NCBI GenBank assembly: GCA_038146785.1
Contig: JAYQSI010000005.1
Location: 1-64,000, forward strand
Direction: 5' to 3'
DNA: 64,000 nucleotides
From: VMDJ01 sp038146785
Lineage (GTDB): Bacteria > Pseudomonadota > Gammaproteobacteria > Chromatiales > Chromatiaceae
Of this stretch, positions 8,207 through 16,013 are shown one piece after another (within the stretch, counting starts at the first letter, position 1; every line of letters starts with the position of its first letter). Made by a program: the position numbers and the translations under genes. A model generated the notes under the pieces. The model was not told where the DNA came from. It did not search any database and worked only from the letters and a program-made list of their open reading frames with translations.

Positions 8207-8248
8207 CAAGGGCTTAGCAAGAAATTGCTAGGCCCTTATTTTTTCTGA
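8207..8248 (+). terminator. intrinsic terminator after tRNA-Arg
   Basis: Stem AAGGGC-TTAGCAA / TTGCTAGGCCCTT with a GAAA loop, followed by a T-rich run (ATTTTTTCT). Read on the minus strand it is followed by TTGTTTT, so it may also terminate the small cysteine-rich gene whose stop lies at 8253. Confidence 0.8.
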
Positions 8249-8252
8249 CATT

Positions 8253-8417
8253 TTATTTATCAAGATTTCGCCAAGGGTAGCCAAGGCATTTATCTCTATT
8301 GCTACATGTCTCTAGACAACCTCTGCAAGGCACAGAGCTTTGTGTTGCTCTTTCTAATAAGTCTATTTGCTCTTGTTTTTGTTTAGGGCTCAACGTTTCG
8401 AACTCAGTTGCACTCAT
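8253..8417 (-). CDS. 54-residue cysteine-rich small protein, unrecognised
   Basis: A 55-codon frame in what would otherwise be a long non-coding gap. Translation starts MSATEFETLSPKQKQEQ and has a Cys cluster CRGCLETCSNRDKC at about 34-47 (C-x2-C-x4-C-x5-C), followed by LGYPWRNLDK. Ribosome site AGAGGTG lies four bases before the ATG. Cysteine spacing suggests a small zinc or iron-sulfur binding knuckle. It is flanked on the 5' side by a hairpin plus T-rich tract (8429-8459) and on the 3' side by a terminator. It sits downstream of the YebC-family gene on the same strand. No family recognised; function unknown. Confidence 0.65.
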   Translation of the reverse strand: MSATEFETLSPKQKQEQIDLLERATQSSVPCRGCLETCSNRDKCLGYPWRNLDK

Positions 8418-8428
8418 CTGACACCTCT

Positions 8429-8459
8429 ATAAATAAAATAGCCATCGCTAAGATGGCTA
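8429..8459 (-). terminator. hairpin with T-rich tail between yeeN and the cysteine-rich gene
   Basis: On the minus strand, TAGCCATC and GATGGCTA pair around a five-base loop and are followed by TTTTATTTAT. It could terminate the yebC-family transcript. However, it ends only about ten bases before the start codon of the 54-residue gene, so it may instead be an attenuator in that gene's leader. Confidence 0.55.
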
Positions 8460-8623
8460 AAAGGCCTCTAACTTCCAATAGCGCAGAATGAATCTGTGCT
8501 TAGAGACAGGTATTAGTATAGATGCGAAGGTTTTAGCGAAAATTACCTTTGACATCGACAATGTCCAGTATTTAGTTCGAAAAGTATTCTTTAGTGAAAA
8601 GTGACTTTGAGTTGAAAAACAAA

Positions 8624-9337
8624 CTACAGCTCAACGTTGTGATAAATATTTTGTACGTCGTCTAAATCTTCGAGAATGCCAATAAACTTTTCGAACTGCT
8701 CCATATCGTCATCACCGAGTTGAGTGTAAGCAGTAGGGATCCATTGAATTTCTTCTACTTCAAACTCTGTAACACCCATGGTGGTAAGTGCGGTTTTGGT
8801 TTTCAAAAAGTCAGTTGGTGCGCAGAAGGCGGTTAGCTCACCATCTTCACTTTCGATATCAGAGACATCGACATCAGCATCCATCAGTGCTTCAAGCGCA
8901 GCATCTTCGTCTTCGCCTTTAAAAGTAAACACGGCTAAGTGTTCGAACATGTGCGCAACACTGCCTTGAGTACCAATTTTACATTTGGTTTTTGTGAAGG
9001 CTGTTCGCACGTCACCAAAGGTGCGATTTGGGTTGTCGGTTAAGCATTCGATGATGGCAAGTGATCCGCCTGGGCCATAACCTTCATAACGCGCTGGTGC
9101 GTAATCTTCACCGCCACCACCTTTAGCTTTGTCGATCGCTTTTTCGATGACGTGGCTAGGGACCTGGGCTTTTTTAGCGCGGTCAAGAAGGGAGCGTAGC
9201 GCGAGATTGCCATCAGGGTCTGGGCCGCCAGATTTAGCCACCATGTAAATTTCACGGCTAAAGCTGCTGTAAACCTTTGCGTTTTGATCTGAGGTTTTTG
9301 CCATTGAGGCTTTGCGGTTTTGATATGCGCGACCCAT
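8624..9337 (-). CDS. yeeN: YebC/PmpR-family protein, YeeN type
   Basis: 237 residues, YebC/TACO1 family. It starts MGRAYQNRK and carries the family core IDKAKGGGGEDY near 66-77, RYEGYGPGGS near 83-92 and the acidic C-terminus with DLDDVQNIYHNVEL. The short N-terminal region and overall alignment fit E. coli YeeN better than YebC. Members were described as transcription regulators and more recently linked to relieving ribosome stalling. The classical YebC place between aspS and ruvC is empty in this window, so this may be the genome's only or second copy. Monocistronic, with a downstream hairpin. Confidence 0.9.
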   Translation of the reverse strand: MGRAYQNRKASMAKTSDQNAKVYSSFSREIYMVAKSGGPDPDGNLALRSLLDRAKKAQVPSHVIEKAIDKAKGGGGEDYAPARYEGYGPGGSLAIIECLTDNPNRTFGDVRTAFTKTKCKIGTQGSVAHMFEHLAVFTFKGEDEDAALEALMDADVDVSDIESEDGELTAFCAPTDFLKTKTALTTMGVTEFEVEEIQWIPTAYTQLGDDDMEQFEKFIGILEDLDDVQNIYHNVEL

Positions 9338-9439
9338 CGGTCTGCCACTCCAATTTGTTAACTATGTGATTATTTTAAAGGGTTGCCCGGTTTTAACCTA
9401 GCCCTTAATTGACGAGATTAGGAACTGAGTTGGTGGGCT

Positions 9440-9865
9440 TTACGCCGAAAGGGCCTGACCGAGTTGGTTCAGGCGAGCTTTCATTTTGTCGAATTCTGGG
9501 TGACTGCTCAGATCAGATTGAGTGGTATCGAGTAGGGCAGATAGGTCGTCTTGTTGTTTGATGGTGTCGGCATCGAAAGCGGCAATCAACTCGTGACTGC
9601 CTACGCGGTGGTAGCTTGCCATTACGCTGAGCGCATCATTTGAGGTGTTAACGGTGACTTCTAAGCGCACATCGGGCATTTCACCTTCGCTGTAATAGTC
9701 GCTGTAGAGATCGTAGCTATCGGTTTCCTTTTCGATTTGATCCAAAAAGCAGTAAAAGGCTTTTTCTCGAGTGGCCCCAATCAGTAGTGCGCTGAGTTTG
9801 TGATCGGCAAAGATCTTTTCGAGTTGCCATTCCTGAAATTGGTCGCTGCGATTGTTCATGTTCAA
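9440..9865 (-). CDS. conserved hypothetical protein, 141 residues
   Basis: Not recognised. Soluble, acidic, no signal peptide and no membrane segment. Begins MNMNNRSDQFQEWQLEKIF and ends in an amphipathic helix DKMKARLNQLGQALSA. Ribosome site GAGGTT lies about seven bases before the ATG. Codon use and composition match the neighbours. It lies alone on the minus strand upstream of yeeN (about 100 bases apart) and divergent from the 10037 gene. Its conservation cannot be judged here. Confidence 0.6.
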   Translation of the reverse strand: MNMNNRSDQFQEWQLEKIFADHKLSALLIGATREKAFYCFLDQIEKETDSYDLYSDYYSEGEMPDVRLEVTVNTSNDALSVMASYHRVGSHELIAAFDADTIKQQDDLSALLDTTQSDLSSHPEFDKMKARLNQLGQALSA

Positions 9866-10036
9866 CCTCTTAATAATTGATAGGGCATCTTATCGTAGGT
9901 TGATTTTCCGCTGTACTCGTCAAGGCAGGCACTTCCCAGTATGATGGCCGACCAAATTTGAGGTCCAGCGGGCGAGCCGCTGACAAACTGTTGCTAGCGC
10001 AGTTTATGAGCGCAGCTTGTTGATGAGGAAGTACAG

Positions 10037-10378
10037 ATGGAAGATGGTGTAATCACGATTTCAGAATTGAAAACTGGCGATAAATTTACGTTGGATATGA
10101 GCCTACGTGAGGTGGTTTTCACAAAGCTTGCAGAGCCTAAGAAGTTTTTGATGGAAGATTGGTTCGAGGACGAGCGTGAGGTGTATCTCATGGAAGACCA
10201 GATCGAAGAAGACGAGCCGCTTCACTATGCCTACTCGCCAATGACCTTAGAAGAAGGCATGAAAGCTAACGAAGGTAAGTTTGGTAAAAACCTGGTGATG
10301 TTTGATTTTGTCGGTCGCGTGGTTGAAAGCATCGAGATGGATGATGGTGACGACGCTGATGAAGAGGGCGATGATTGA
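10037..10378 (+). CDS. acidic hypothetical protein, 113 residues
   Basis: Unrecognised soluble protein, strongly acidic, with a C-terminal tail almost wholly Asp/Glu (DDGDDADEEGDD). The N-terminal half (VITISELKTGDKFTLD) looks like a small beta-barrel. AGGAAG lies about eight bases before the ATG and a strong intrinsic terminator follows the stop, so it is an independent transcription unit. Acidic-tail proteins often bind cations or basic partners, but nothing specific can be claimed. Confidence 0.7.
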   Translation: MEDGVITISELKTGDKFTLDMSLREVVFTKLAEPKKFLMEDWFEDEREVYLMEDQIEEDEPLHYAYSPMTLEEGMKANEGKFGKNLVMFDFVGRVVESIEMDDGDDADEEGDD

Positions 10379-10400
10379 TTCTTCGCTCAACAGACGCATA

Positions 10401-10428
10401 AAAAGCCACCCTCGCGGTGGCTTTTTTG
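10401..10428 (+). terminator. intrinsic terminator
   Basis: GCCACC / GGTGGC stem (10405-10410 and 10416-10421) flanked by AAAA and followed by six Ts, 22 bases after the stop of the 113-residue gene. Confidence 0.85.
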
Positions 10429-10525
10429 TTTTTCGGCCTTGGTTTTTCGTGACTTATTGAGTTATCTCATGGTGGCATCGGTAATTTAGGCGTAATTTAG
10501 CTTTATCGTTCCCCTCACGATTTGG

Positions 10526-11863
10526 ATGCCGCTGATGGAATCTTCACAAACAGTTTCTTCGATTCCCGATATCGTCATCGTTGGCGGTGGTGCGGGCGGT
10601 CTTGAGCTCGCGACAAAGCTGGGTAACAAGCTGGGTAAAAAGGGTCGCGCACGTATCACCCTGATCGATTCAACACGCACGCATATTTGGAAGCCCTTGC
10701 TGCATCAGGTGGCCTCAGGTGCTTCTGATCCAGCGGATCATGCCTTGGAATATTTGGCTCAGGCGAGTTGGCATGGATTTCAGTTCCGTCTAGGTACGAT
10801 GGATGGCCTAGATCGTGTAGCAAAGAAAATACATTTAGCACCCGTATATAACGAATCAGGTGAAATGATCATCCCCGAGCGTGAGTTTCGCTATGACACG
10901 CTCGTGCTATCGGTGGGTAGCGTGGGTAATGATTTTGGTATCCCTGGGGTAAAAGAGCATTGCCTATTCCTAGATACCAAAGCGCAGGCGGTGGGCTTTC
11001 AGAAAAAGCTTTTGGAAACACTGATTCGCGTGAATACCCAGCAACGCAAGGTCGAGGCAGGTCAGCTCGATGTGGCGATTGTTGGCGGGGGAGCAACTGG
11101 CGTTGAGCTAGCAGCGCAGCTGCATCAAGTTACACGCCAACTGACTCAGTACGGTTTAGATGTTGTGAATCCTGATTCGGATATTCGTATCAGCGTGATT
11201 GATGCAGGTGCCCGCGTGCTACCAATGTTGCCTGAACATATCTCAGCGCAAGTGACTCGCGAGTTAGCTAAGTTGGGTATTGATGTGATCAGCCAAGCAA
11301 AAGTGACCAAAGTCAGTCCAGCAGGCATCGAGATCAATAATGACAAAGTGATTCCGGCAGCGATTTCTGTGTGGGCAGCGGGGATTAAAGCGCCTGAGTT
11401 TTTAAGCACCTTGGGGCTTGAAGTTAATCGCATCAATCAGATCAAAGTGAAAAAGAATTTGCTCAGTGAGTCAGATGACAACATCTTTGCGATGGGGGAT
11501 TGTGCCGCTTTTCCAGTTGATGAAAAGGGCATGTCGGTTCCGCCACGTGCACAAGCAGCTCACCAGCAGGCAAGCTTTGTTGCCCGAGCGATATGCCGTC
11601 GACTTCGCGGTAACCCAGAGATCGGTGAATACGTGTATCGCGATTTCGGCTCACTGATTACCTTGGGTCGTTACAGCACGGTGGGTAGCTTGATGAGTGA
11701 TCTGACCGGTAGCGTGAAGGTCACCGGATTTTTTGCGCGCTTGGTCTATTTGTCGCTCTACAAAATGCATCAATTTGCGCTGCATGGCTTGATTCGAACA
11801 GGCTTACTGACGTTGACGCAGCTACTTCGTCGTACGGTAGATCCATCAATTAAATTGCATTGA
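10526..11863 (+). CDS. ndh: type II NADH:quinone oxidoreductase
   Basis: 445 residues, single-subunit flavoprotein passing electrons from NADH to quinone without proton pumping. FAD motif IVGGGAGGLEL near 16-26 and NADH-binding motif IVGGGATGVELA near 183-194; a third conserved stretch FAMGDCAAF near 324-332 contacts FAD. The C-terminal region after 400 is hydrophobic or amphipathic (LARLVYLSLYKMHQFALHG), fitting membrane attachment. An alternative ATG lies three codons downstream; neither has a strong ribosome site. It is followed by pyrC without a clear terminator. Confidence 0.92.
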   Translation: MPLMESSQTVSSIPDIVIVGGGAGGLELATKLGNKLGKKGRARITLIDSTRTHIWKPLLHQVASGASDPADHALEYLAQASWHGFQFRLGTMDGLDRVAKKIHLAPVYNESGEMIIPEREFRYDTLVLSVGSVGNDFGIPGVKEHCLFLDTKAQAVGFQKKLLETLIRVNTQQRKVEAGQLDVAIVGGGATGVELAAQLHQVTRQLTQYGLDVVNPDSDIRISVIDAGARVLPMLPEHISAQVTRELAKLGIDVISQAKVTKVSPAGIEINNDKVIPAAISVWAAGIKAPEFLSTLGLEVNRINQIKVKKNLLSESDDNIFAMGDCAAFPVDEKGMSVPPRAQAAHQQASFVARAICRRLRGNPEIGEYVYRDFGSLITLGRYSTVGSLMSDLTGSVKVTGFFARLVYLSLYKMHQFALHGLIRTGLLTLTQLLRRTVDPSIKLH

Positions 11864-11948
11864 TCGTTGAGGCGCTGCAGCGTTGCGCTGTCGGTGTAAA
11901 ATACGCCAATTGATATCCCACTGAGCTTTTCAGCGGCAACCGAGGCCA

Positions 11949-12977
11949 ATGCACATGCAAGAACTGACAATAACGCGCCCTGACGACTGGCATTTGCACC
12001 TGCGCGATGGCGATATGTTGAAAGCGGTTCTTCCCGATACGGCACGTCAGTTTGCACGTGCGATTGTGATGCCTAATCTTAAGCCACCGGTTCGTACGGT
12101 TGCCGAAGCGAGTGCTTATCGTGATCGCATCATGGCGGCTTTGCCTGAAGGCATGACATTCGAGCCGTTGATGACCTTGTATCTGACGGATAACACCACA
12201 CCTGATGAGATCGCTAAGGCGAAAGAGAGTGGATTTGTTAAAGCGGTTAAGTACTACCCAGCAGGTGCAACGACGAATTCGGACTCAGGTGTCAGCGACA
12301 TTCTAAAAGTGACCGATGCGCTTGAAGCGATGGAGTCGGTTGGTTTGCCTTTACTGCTTCATGGTGAGGTAACGAGCGCAGATATCGATATGTTTGATCG
12401 TGAAGCAGTGTTTATCGAGTCAATCCTAAAGCCACTGATCGATAAGATGCCATCGCTGCGTATCGTGCTAGAACACATCACCACCAAACAGGCAGCTGAG
12501 TTTGTGACCAATGCGCCAGATCATATTGGTGCCACATTAACGCCACAGCATTTGCTCTATAACCGTAATGCGATGTTCCAGGGTGGCATTCGTCCGCATT
12601 ACTACTGCTTACCGATTCTTAAGCGCGAAAATCATCGTGAAGCTTTAGTTGCCGCAGCCACTAGCGGTAACAAAAAGTTTTTCTTAGGTACCGATAGCGC
12701 ACCTCATGTCACCGGCGCTAAAGAGGCCTCTTGTGGTTGCGCAGGTATCTATTCGGCACATGCAGCGATCGAGTTTTATGCAGAAGCATTCGAAAAGGCC
12801 AATGCGCTGGATAAATTAGAAGCCTTTGCCAGTCACTTTGGCCCAGACTTTTATGGTCTGCCTCGCAATACCGACACGATCACTTTAGTTAAAGAAGAAC
12901 ACACAGTGCCAGCAACTCACCCTGCGGGCGTAACGCCTTTGCGCGCTAATGAAACATTAGGCTGGAAGATGCGTTAA
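11949..12977 (+). CDS. pyrC: dihydroorotase (E. coli PyrC type)
   Basis: 342 residues, close to E. coli PyrC (348). Converts carbamoyl-aspartate to dihydroorotate in pyrimidine synthesis. Metal ligands: HLHLRDGD (His15, His17), the carboxylated Lys in AVKYYPAG (about Lys101), His in LLLHGE near 138, His in LEHITTKQ near 176, and Asp in LGTDSAPH near 249. The ATG is two codons upstream of an alternative ATG. Its 3' end overlaps the convergent DUF2237 gene by four bases. Confidence 0.95.
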   Translation: MHMQELTITRPDDWHLHLRDGDMLKAVLPDTARQFARAIVMPNLKPPVRTVAEASAYRDRIMAALPEGMTFEPLMTLYLTDNTTPDEIAKAKESGFVKAVKYYPAGATTNSDSGVSDILKVTDALEAMESVGLPLLLHGEVTSADIDMFDREAVFIESILKPLIDKMPSLRIVLEHITTKQAAEFVTNAPDHIGATLTPQHLLYNRNAMFQGGIRPHYYCLPILKRENHREALVAAATSGNKKFFLGTDSAPHVTGAKEASCGCAGIYSAHAAIEFYAEAFEKANALDKLEAFASHFGPDFYGLPRNTDTITLVKEEHTVPATHPAGVTPLRANETLGWKMR

Positions 12978-13351
12978 GCATTCTTCGGTATATCGACTGC
13001 GTACATCAATAAGGTATCGAGATCGACGATATCGAGTGCCTTTTTATGCGTTGCTGCCAACACGATTTTAGGCGCGCGACCTTCCTGATGAGCTTCTTTC
13101 CATCGTGCTGCACATAAGCACCAATGGTCTCCCGGTTTTAGCCCTGGAAAGCCGAGTGCGGGGCGGGGTGTCAGTAAATCATTCCCCTGGTCTAGGGTGT
13201 ATTGCAGAAAAGCATTATCAACAACAGCACATACTGTGTGTTGCCCACGATCTTCTGATTCGGTTTGGCAATAACCATTACGGTAAAAGCCAGTGAGAGG
13301 TGACTCACTACAGAGTTGCAGTGGCTGATCTAAAACATTCAGAGCTGACAT
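12974..13351 (-). CDS. DUF2237 family protein
   Basis: 125 residues matching the DUF2237 pattern: NVLDQPLQLCSESPLTGFYRNG at the start, a central PGLKPGDHWCLCAARWKEA near 70-88, and VDLDTLLMYAVD at the end. Soluble, with conserved cysteines (about 14, 28, 78 and 80). Function unknown for the family. It is convergent with pyrC, sharing four bases at the stop codons, and preceded by a small minus-strand gene with its own terminator, so it is probably transcribed alone. Confidence 0.85.
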   Translation of the reverse strand: MSALNVLDQPLQLCSESPLTGFYRNGYCQTESEDRGQHTVCAVVDNAFLQYTLDQGNDLLTPRPALGFPGLKPGDHWCLCAARWKEAHQEGRAPKIVLAATHKKALDIVDLDTLLMYAVDIPKNA

Positions 13352-13403
13352 GGTGATGCGCCTGTTTCAAAAAACACCTTAATAGTAGTCAGGAAGCGCG
13401 CAT

Positions 13404-13430
13404 AAAAAAACCGAGCATTTGTGCTCGGTT
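13404..13430 (-). terminator. intrinsic terminator of the 54-residue basic gene
   Basis: On the minus strand AACCGAGCA and TGCTCGGTT pair around a four-base loop and are followed by a run of seven Ts. It sits 23 bases after the stop of the small gene at 13453-13617. Confidence 0.85.
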
Positions 13431-13452
13431 TCTAAGTCCTTTGGTGTTGTGT

Positions 13453-13617
13453 TCAGCTTTTACGATACGCTTCAAAAGTTGAAACGTTATCTTGCTGCCA
13501 GGCTTTTTTTACAGATTGTTGTTTTCTTTTATTTTCTTCAAAAATCTTTGTCAGCTTATTGGCAAAGTCATCTGAGCGAGCTAGCACCACCAACTTGTTC
13601 GTTTCAAGATGTCCCAT
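13453..13617 (-). CDS. 54-residue basic hypothetical protein
   Basis: A 55-codon minus-strand frame beginning MGHLETNKLVVLARSDDF and ending FEAYRKS. The middle is a lysine/glutamine-rich helix (about 20-42), so the protein is probably a basic helical peptide. AGGA lies about eleven bases before the ATG, and a strong terminator follows the stop, which argues for a real transcription unit. An upstream in-frame ATG is ruled out by a stop. The plus-strand frame over the same bases has no such support. Unrecognised. Confidence 0.55.
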   Translation of the reverse strand: MGHLETNKLVVLARSDDFANKLTKIFEENKRKQQSVKKAWQQDNVSTFEAYRKS

Positions 13618-13951
13618 CTGTCATGTCCTAAAAGAGTATTTTGTTTTAAACGCTGGATACAACTTTTAGCGCCGGGAGAGCTATTGTAAGTATTTGTTTA
13701 CAACTGTAAACCTATTGATTTATAAAACTTTTTAATAAACGATAAAATAAAGCTATATAAAACAGTATGTTAGCAAAACATTATATAAAAATAGCAATTA
13801 AATCAATGAGTTTAGATTGTTTGCAGCGCACACAATTTATAGTAATTTTTATTTAAAGCTATTTCACTCAAAACCGATAAACCCCGAGATTATTGATCTT
13901 AAATAACCGTTTTAATCTTAGAGTAAAGGAAATATTGAGTAAGGTGTTTTT
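13618..13951. other. AT-rich intergenic stretch between divergent small genes
   Basis: About 330 bases without a supported gene, visibly more AT-rich than its neighbours (long A/T tracts at 13710-13860). It should hold divergent promoters for the 54-residue gene and the 89-residue gene. TTTACAACTGTAAA at 13690-13703 is a near-perfect palindrome that could be an operator. The AT-rich tracts would suit H-NS-type silencing, but that is inference. Confidence 0.45.
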
Positions 13952-14221
13952 ATGAATGACTCGGAAATGTTTGAATTTCTTAGAGCTAACCAAGATAACT
14001 TTTTAAACCTACCCGTTGAAAAAATCATTGAGAGATTTGTGTATCTGACTTCCATTCAAGACAAGTCTTGTGAGTATGATCATCGTAGGCTTGATGCTGA
14101 CATGGTTATCTTAATGCATGACGCAGCTCGCATGCATAACCGTCCAGAACTACGCATAATTGCAGATAGATTTAGTGATCTTTCAAAGAACGCATATGGC
14201 CGCAGTATTATCAGTATTTGA
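13952..14221 (+). CDS. hypothetical protein, 89 residues
   Basis: Unrecognised soluble helical protein (MNDSEMFEFLRANQDNF at the start; DADMVILMHDAARMHNRPELR in the middle). A modest purine-rich ribosome site (GTAAGG) lies about eight bases upstream of the ATG. It lies in an AT-rich pocket, suggesting foreign origin. The next stop-linked terminator is at 14399-14427, leaving a 3' tail of about 180 bases in which another short frame (to 14396) is open but lacks a convincing start. Confidence 0.5.
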   Translation: MNDSEMFEFLRANQDNFLNLPVEKIIERFVYLTSIQDKSCEYDHRRLDADMVILMHDAARMHNRPELRIIADRFSDLSKNAYGRSIISI

Positions 14222-14398
14222 TATTTCTCGATTCTTATCACGCTTAAAGACTTTGCTTTTTATATTCATCATTTATTCGCGGTGCTCTTTTTTACAAATT
14301 ATATTTTTCTGTATAACTTCAGAAGTTATTAAAGCATTTCAAGTGCATTGGGATTCATTGGATGACGGTGGTCAGTTAACCGTTTCATGGATATAGTG

Positions 14399-14427
14399 CT
14401 CAGCGACTTTCGTTAGCTGAGTTTTTT
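14399..14427 (+). terminator. intrinsic terminator abutting the RluA-family start codon
   Basis: CTCAGC (14399-14404) pairs with GCTGAG (14416-14421), followed by six Ts that run straight into the ATG at 14428. It would end the 13952 transcription unit. Confidence 0.75.
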
Positions 14428-15078
14428 ATGCGCTATGAACCACCAGCCCATCACGGGTTGGATGTTATTTATCAAGATGCTCATTACTTGGCGGTGAATA
14501 AACCGGCGGGGCTGTTGTCTGTGCCCGGTCGTGGTCCTGAAAAGGCTGATTGCATGGCTTCTCGTGTCAATCTTGAGTATCCCGAGGCGTTGATTGTGCA
14601 TCGCTTGGATATGTCGACATCGGGTGTGTTGCTGATGGCGCGTTCCTTAGAAGCTCAAGCTGCAATGGGAAAGCGATTTGAATATCGCGAGGTTGAGAAA
14701 ATCTATATCGCCCGAGTTGCAGGTGAATGCCCGCTTGCTGGTGATATTGATTTGCCATTGATCACGGACTGGCCGAATCGTCCACGTCAAATGGTGGATC
14801 ATGAGATAGGTAAGTCTGCTTTTACCCAGTATGAGCGACTCGATTATTCCGAGCAGGATGATGTGAGTCGCGTCTGCTTACATCCCAAAACGGGTCGCAG
14901 TCATCAGTTAAGAGTCCACATGGCGTCGATCGGTCATCCTATTTTGGGTGATGAGTTATACGCACCTGATGAATGGGTTGACGGGCAATCTCGACTTTAT
15001 CTTCATGCTCAGTCATTACGATTTGAGCATCCTTTTACGCACGAGCCGCTGTTAATCGAGTCTTTGTCGCCGTTTTAA
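14428..15078 (+). CDS. rluA: RluA-family RNA pseudouridine synthase
   Basis: 216 residues, the size of E. coli RluA (219), which modifies U746 of 23S rRNA and U32 of some tRNAs. Motifs: VNKPAGLLSVPGRG near 25-38, the catalytic Asp in HRLDMSTSG near 58-66, and the late HPKTGRSHQLRVHM near 151-164. No S4 domain, as in RluA. The ATG sits directly on the T-tract of a terminator with no ribosome site, and no better in-frame start is visible, so expression must come by read-through or a leaderless message. RluA versus another short family member cannot be settled here. Confidence 0.85.
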   Translation: MRYEPPAHHGLDVIYQDAHYLAVNKPAGLLSVPGRGPEKADCMASRVNLEYPEALIVHRLDMSTSGVLLMARSLEAQAAMGKRFEYREVEKIYIARVAGECPLAGDIDLPLITDWPNRPRQMVDHEIGKSAFTQYERLDYSEQDDVSRVCLHPKTGRSHQLRVHMASIGHPILGDELYAPDEWVDGQSRLYLHAQSLRFEHPFTHEPLLIESLSPF

Positions 15079-15152
15079 TTCGATTGGTGGTTGAGTCTAT
15101 AAGCCTGCCTGCTTGATAATGATCCAGTAATCAGTATGACTTGGGAGTCATT

Positions 15153-15998
15153 GTGAAGTTATCGGTCGAACAGTTTCGCCAGTGGGAACATAAAAAGGTC
15201 ACCCTCGTAGGCATGTCAGGTGTGGGTAAAACCTACATCTCTAGCATGCTGCGCTCGTCGCAATGGTTCCATTACTCAGGTGATTATCGAATTGGCACGC
15301 GTTATCTCGATGAAGCCATTCTCGACATGATCAAAAGTAAGGCGATGGAAGTGCCTTTCTTGAATGAGCTGCTGCGTAACGATTGGATTTATATCCGAAA
15401 TAACATCAAGGTCTCAGATTTGGGTCCGGTGTTGTCGTTTGTTGGCAAGTTAGGTAATCCGACGCTCGGTGGAGTGGAGTTGGAAGATTTTCAACGTCGC
15501 CAAGATTTATATCGTCAAGCTGAGATTGCTGCGATGCATGATGTGCCTGGCTTTATTGAGAAAGCGCAGAACATTTATGGCTACAAACATTTCGTTAACG
15601 ATGTGGGTGGCTCGCTGTGTGAGCTTGATGATCCTGCGGTCATGGATGTTATCGATGAAAACACCTTGATTCTGTATATCCAAGTGACTAACGAGGAAGA
15701 AGAGCAGAAGTTGATTAGTCGTGCGCAAAGTGCCCCTAAGCCTTTGTACTATCGACCTGAGTTTTTGCTTGAGCAGTTAGATATTTATCTTGCTGAGAAT
15801 AACTTGGAGTTTGCTGCGCAAATGGATCCGGATGAATTTACTCGCTGGGTATTTCCACGCTTGTTTCATTCGCGCGTGCCACGCTACGAAGAGATCGCTA
15901 AACGGGGCTACACAGTGACCTCACAAGAGGTGTCTTCGGTAAAGAATGAAGCAGACTTTTTGGCGTTAATCGAAACTGCGATTGCTCGCCAGTCATAA
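15153..15998 (+). CDS. P-loop ATPase adjacent to metA
   Basis: 281 residues from GTG 15153, chosen because GGGAG lies five bases before it; a TTG at 15141 overlaps that ribosome site. The Walker A motif LVGMSGVGKTY is at about 18-28 and the sequence FVNDVGGSLCEL near 146-157 may be a Walker B or switch region. No membrane segment. It resembles kinase-like or ATPase proteins of unknown role rather than a named kinase. metA begins 15 bases after its stop on the same strand, so the two probably form an operon. A functional link to methionine synthesis is inference from position. Confidence 0.75.
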   Translation: MKLSVEQFRQWEHKKVTLVGMSGVGKTYISSMLRSSQWFHYSGDYRIGTRYLDEAILDMIKSKAMEVPFLNELLRNDWIYIRNNIKVSDLGPVLSFVGKLGNPTLGGVELEDFQRRQDLYRQAEIAAMHDVPGFIEKAQNIYGYKHFVNDVGGSLCELDDPAVMDVIDENTLILYIQVTNEEEEQKLISRAQSAPKPLYYRPEFLLEQLDIYLAENNLEFAAQMDPDEFTRWVFPRLFHSRVPRYEEIAKRGYTVTSQEVSSVKNEADFLALIETAIARQS

Positions 15999-16013
15999 CC
16001 TAAGGATTGAGTT

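Noticed and set aside
8123..8248. tRNA-Arg as a phage or island attachment site
   Set aside because: No direct repeat of the tRNA 3' end and no integrase gene were seen downstream.
13419..13631. Plus-strand frame of 70 codons
   Set aside because: It overlaps a terminator and the better-supported minus-strand 54-residue gene, starts inside the terminator stem, and has no ribosome site.
14160..14396. Plus-strand frame of 78 codons ending just before a terminator
   Set aside because: Overlaps the 89-residue gene, has no ribosome site at any candidate start, and its composition is Phe/Ile-rich as expected of AT-rich non-coding DNA. The last 15 codons look coding-like, so a short gene cannot be fully excluded.
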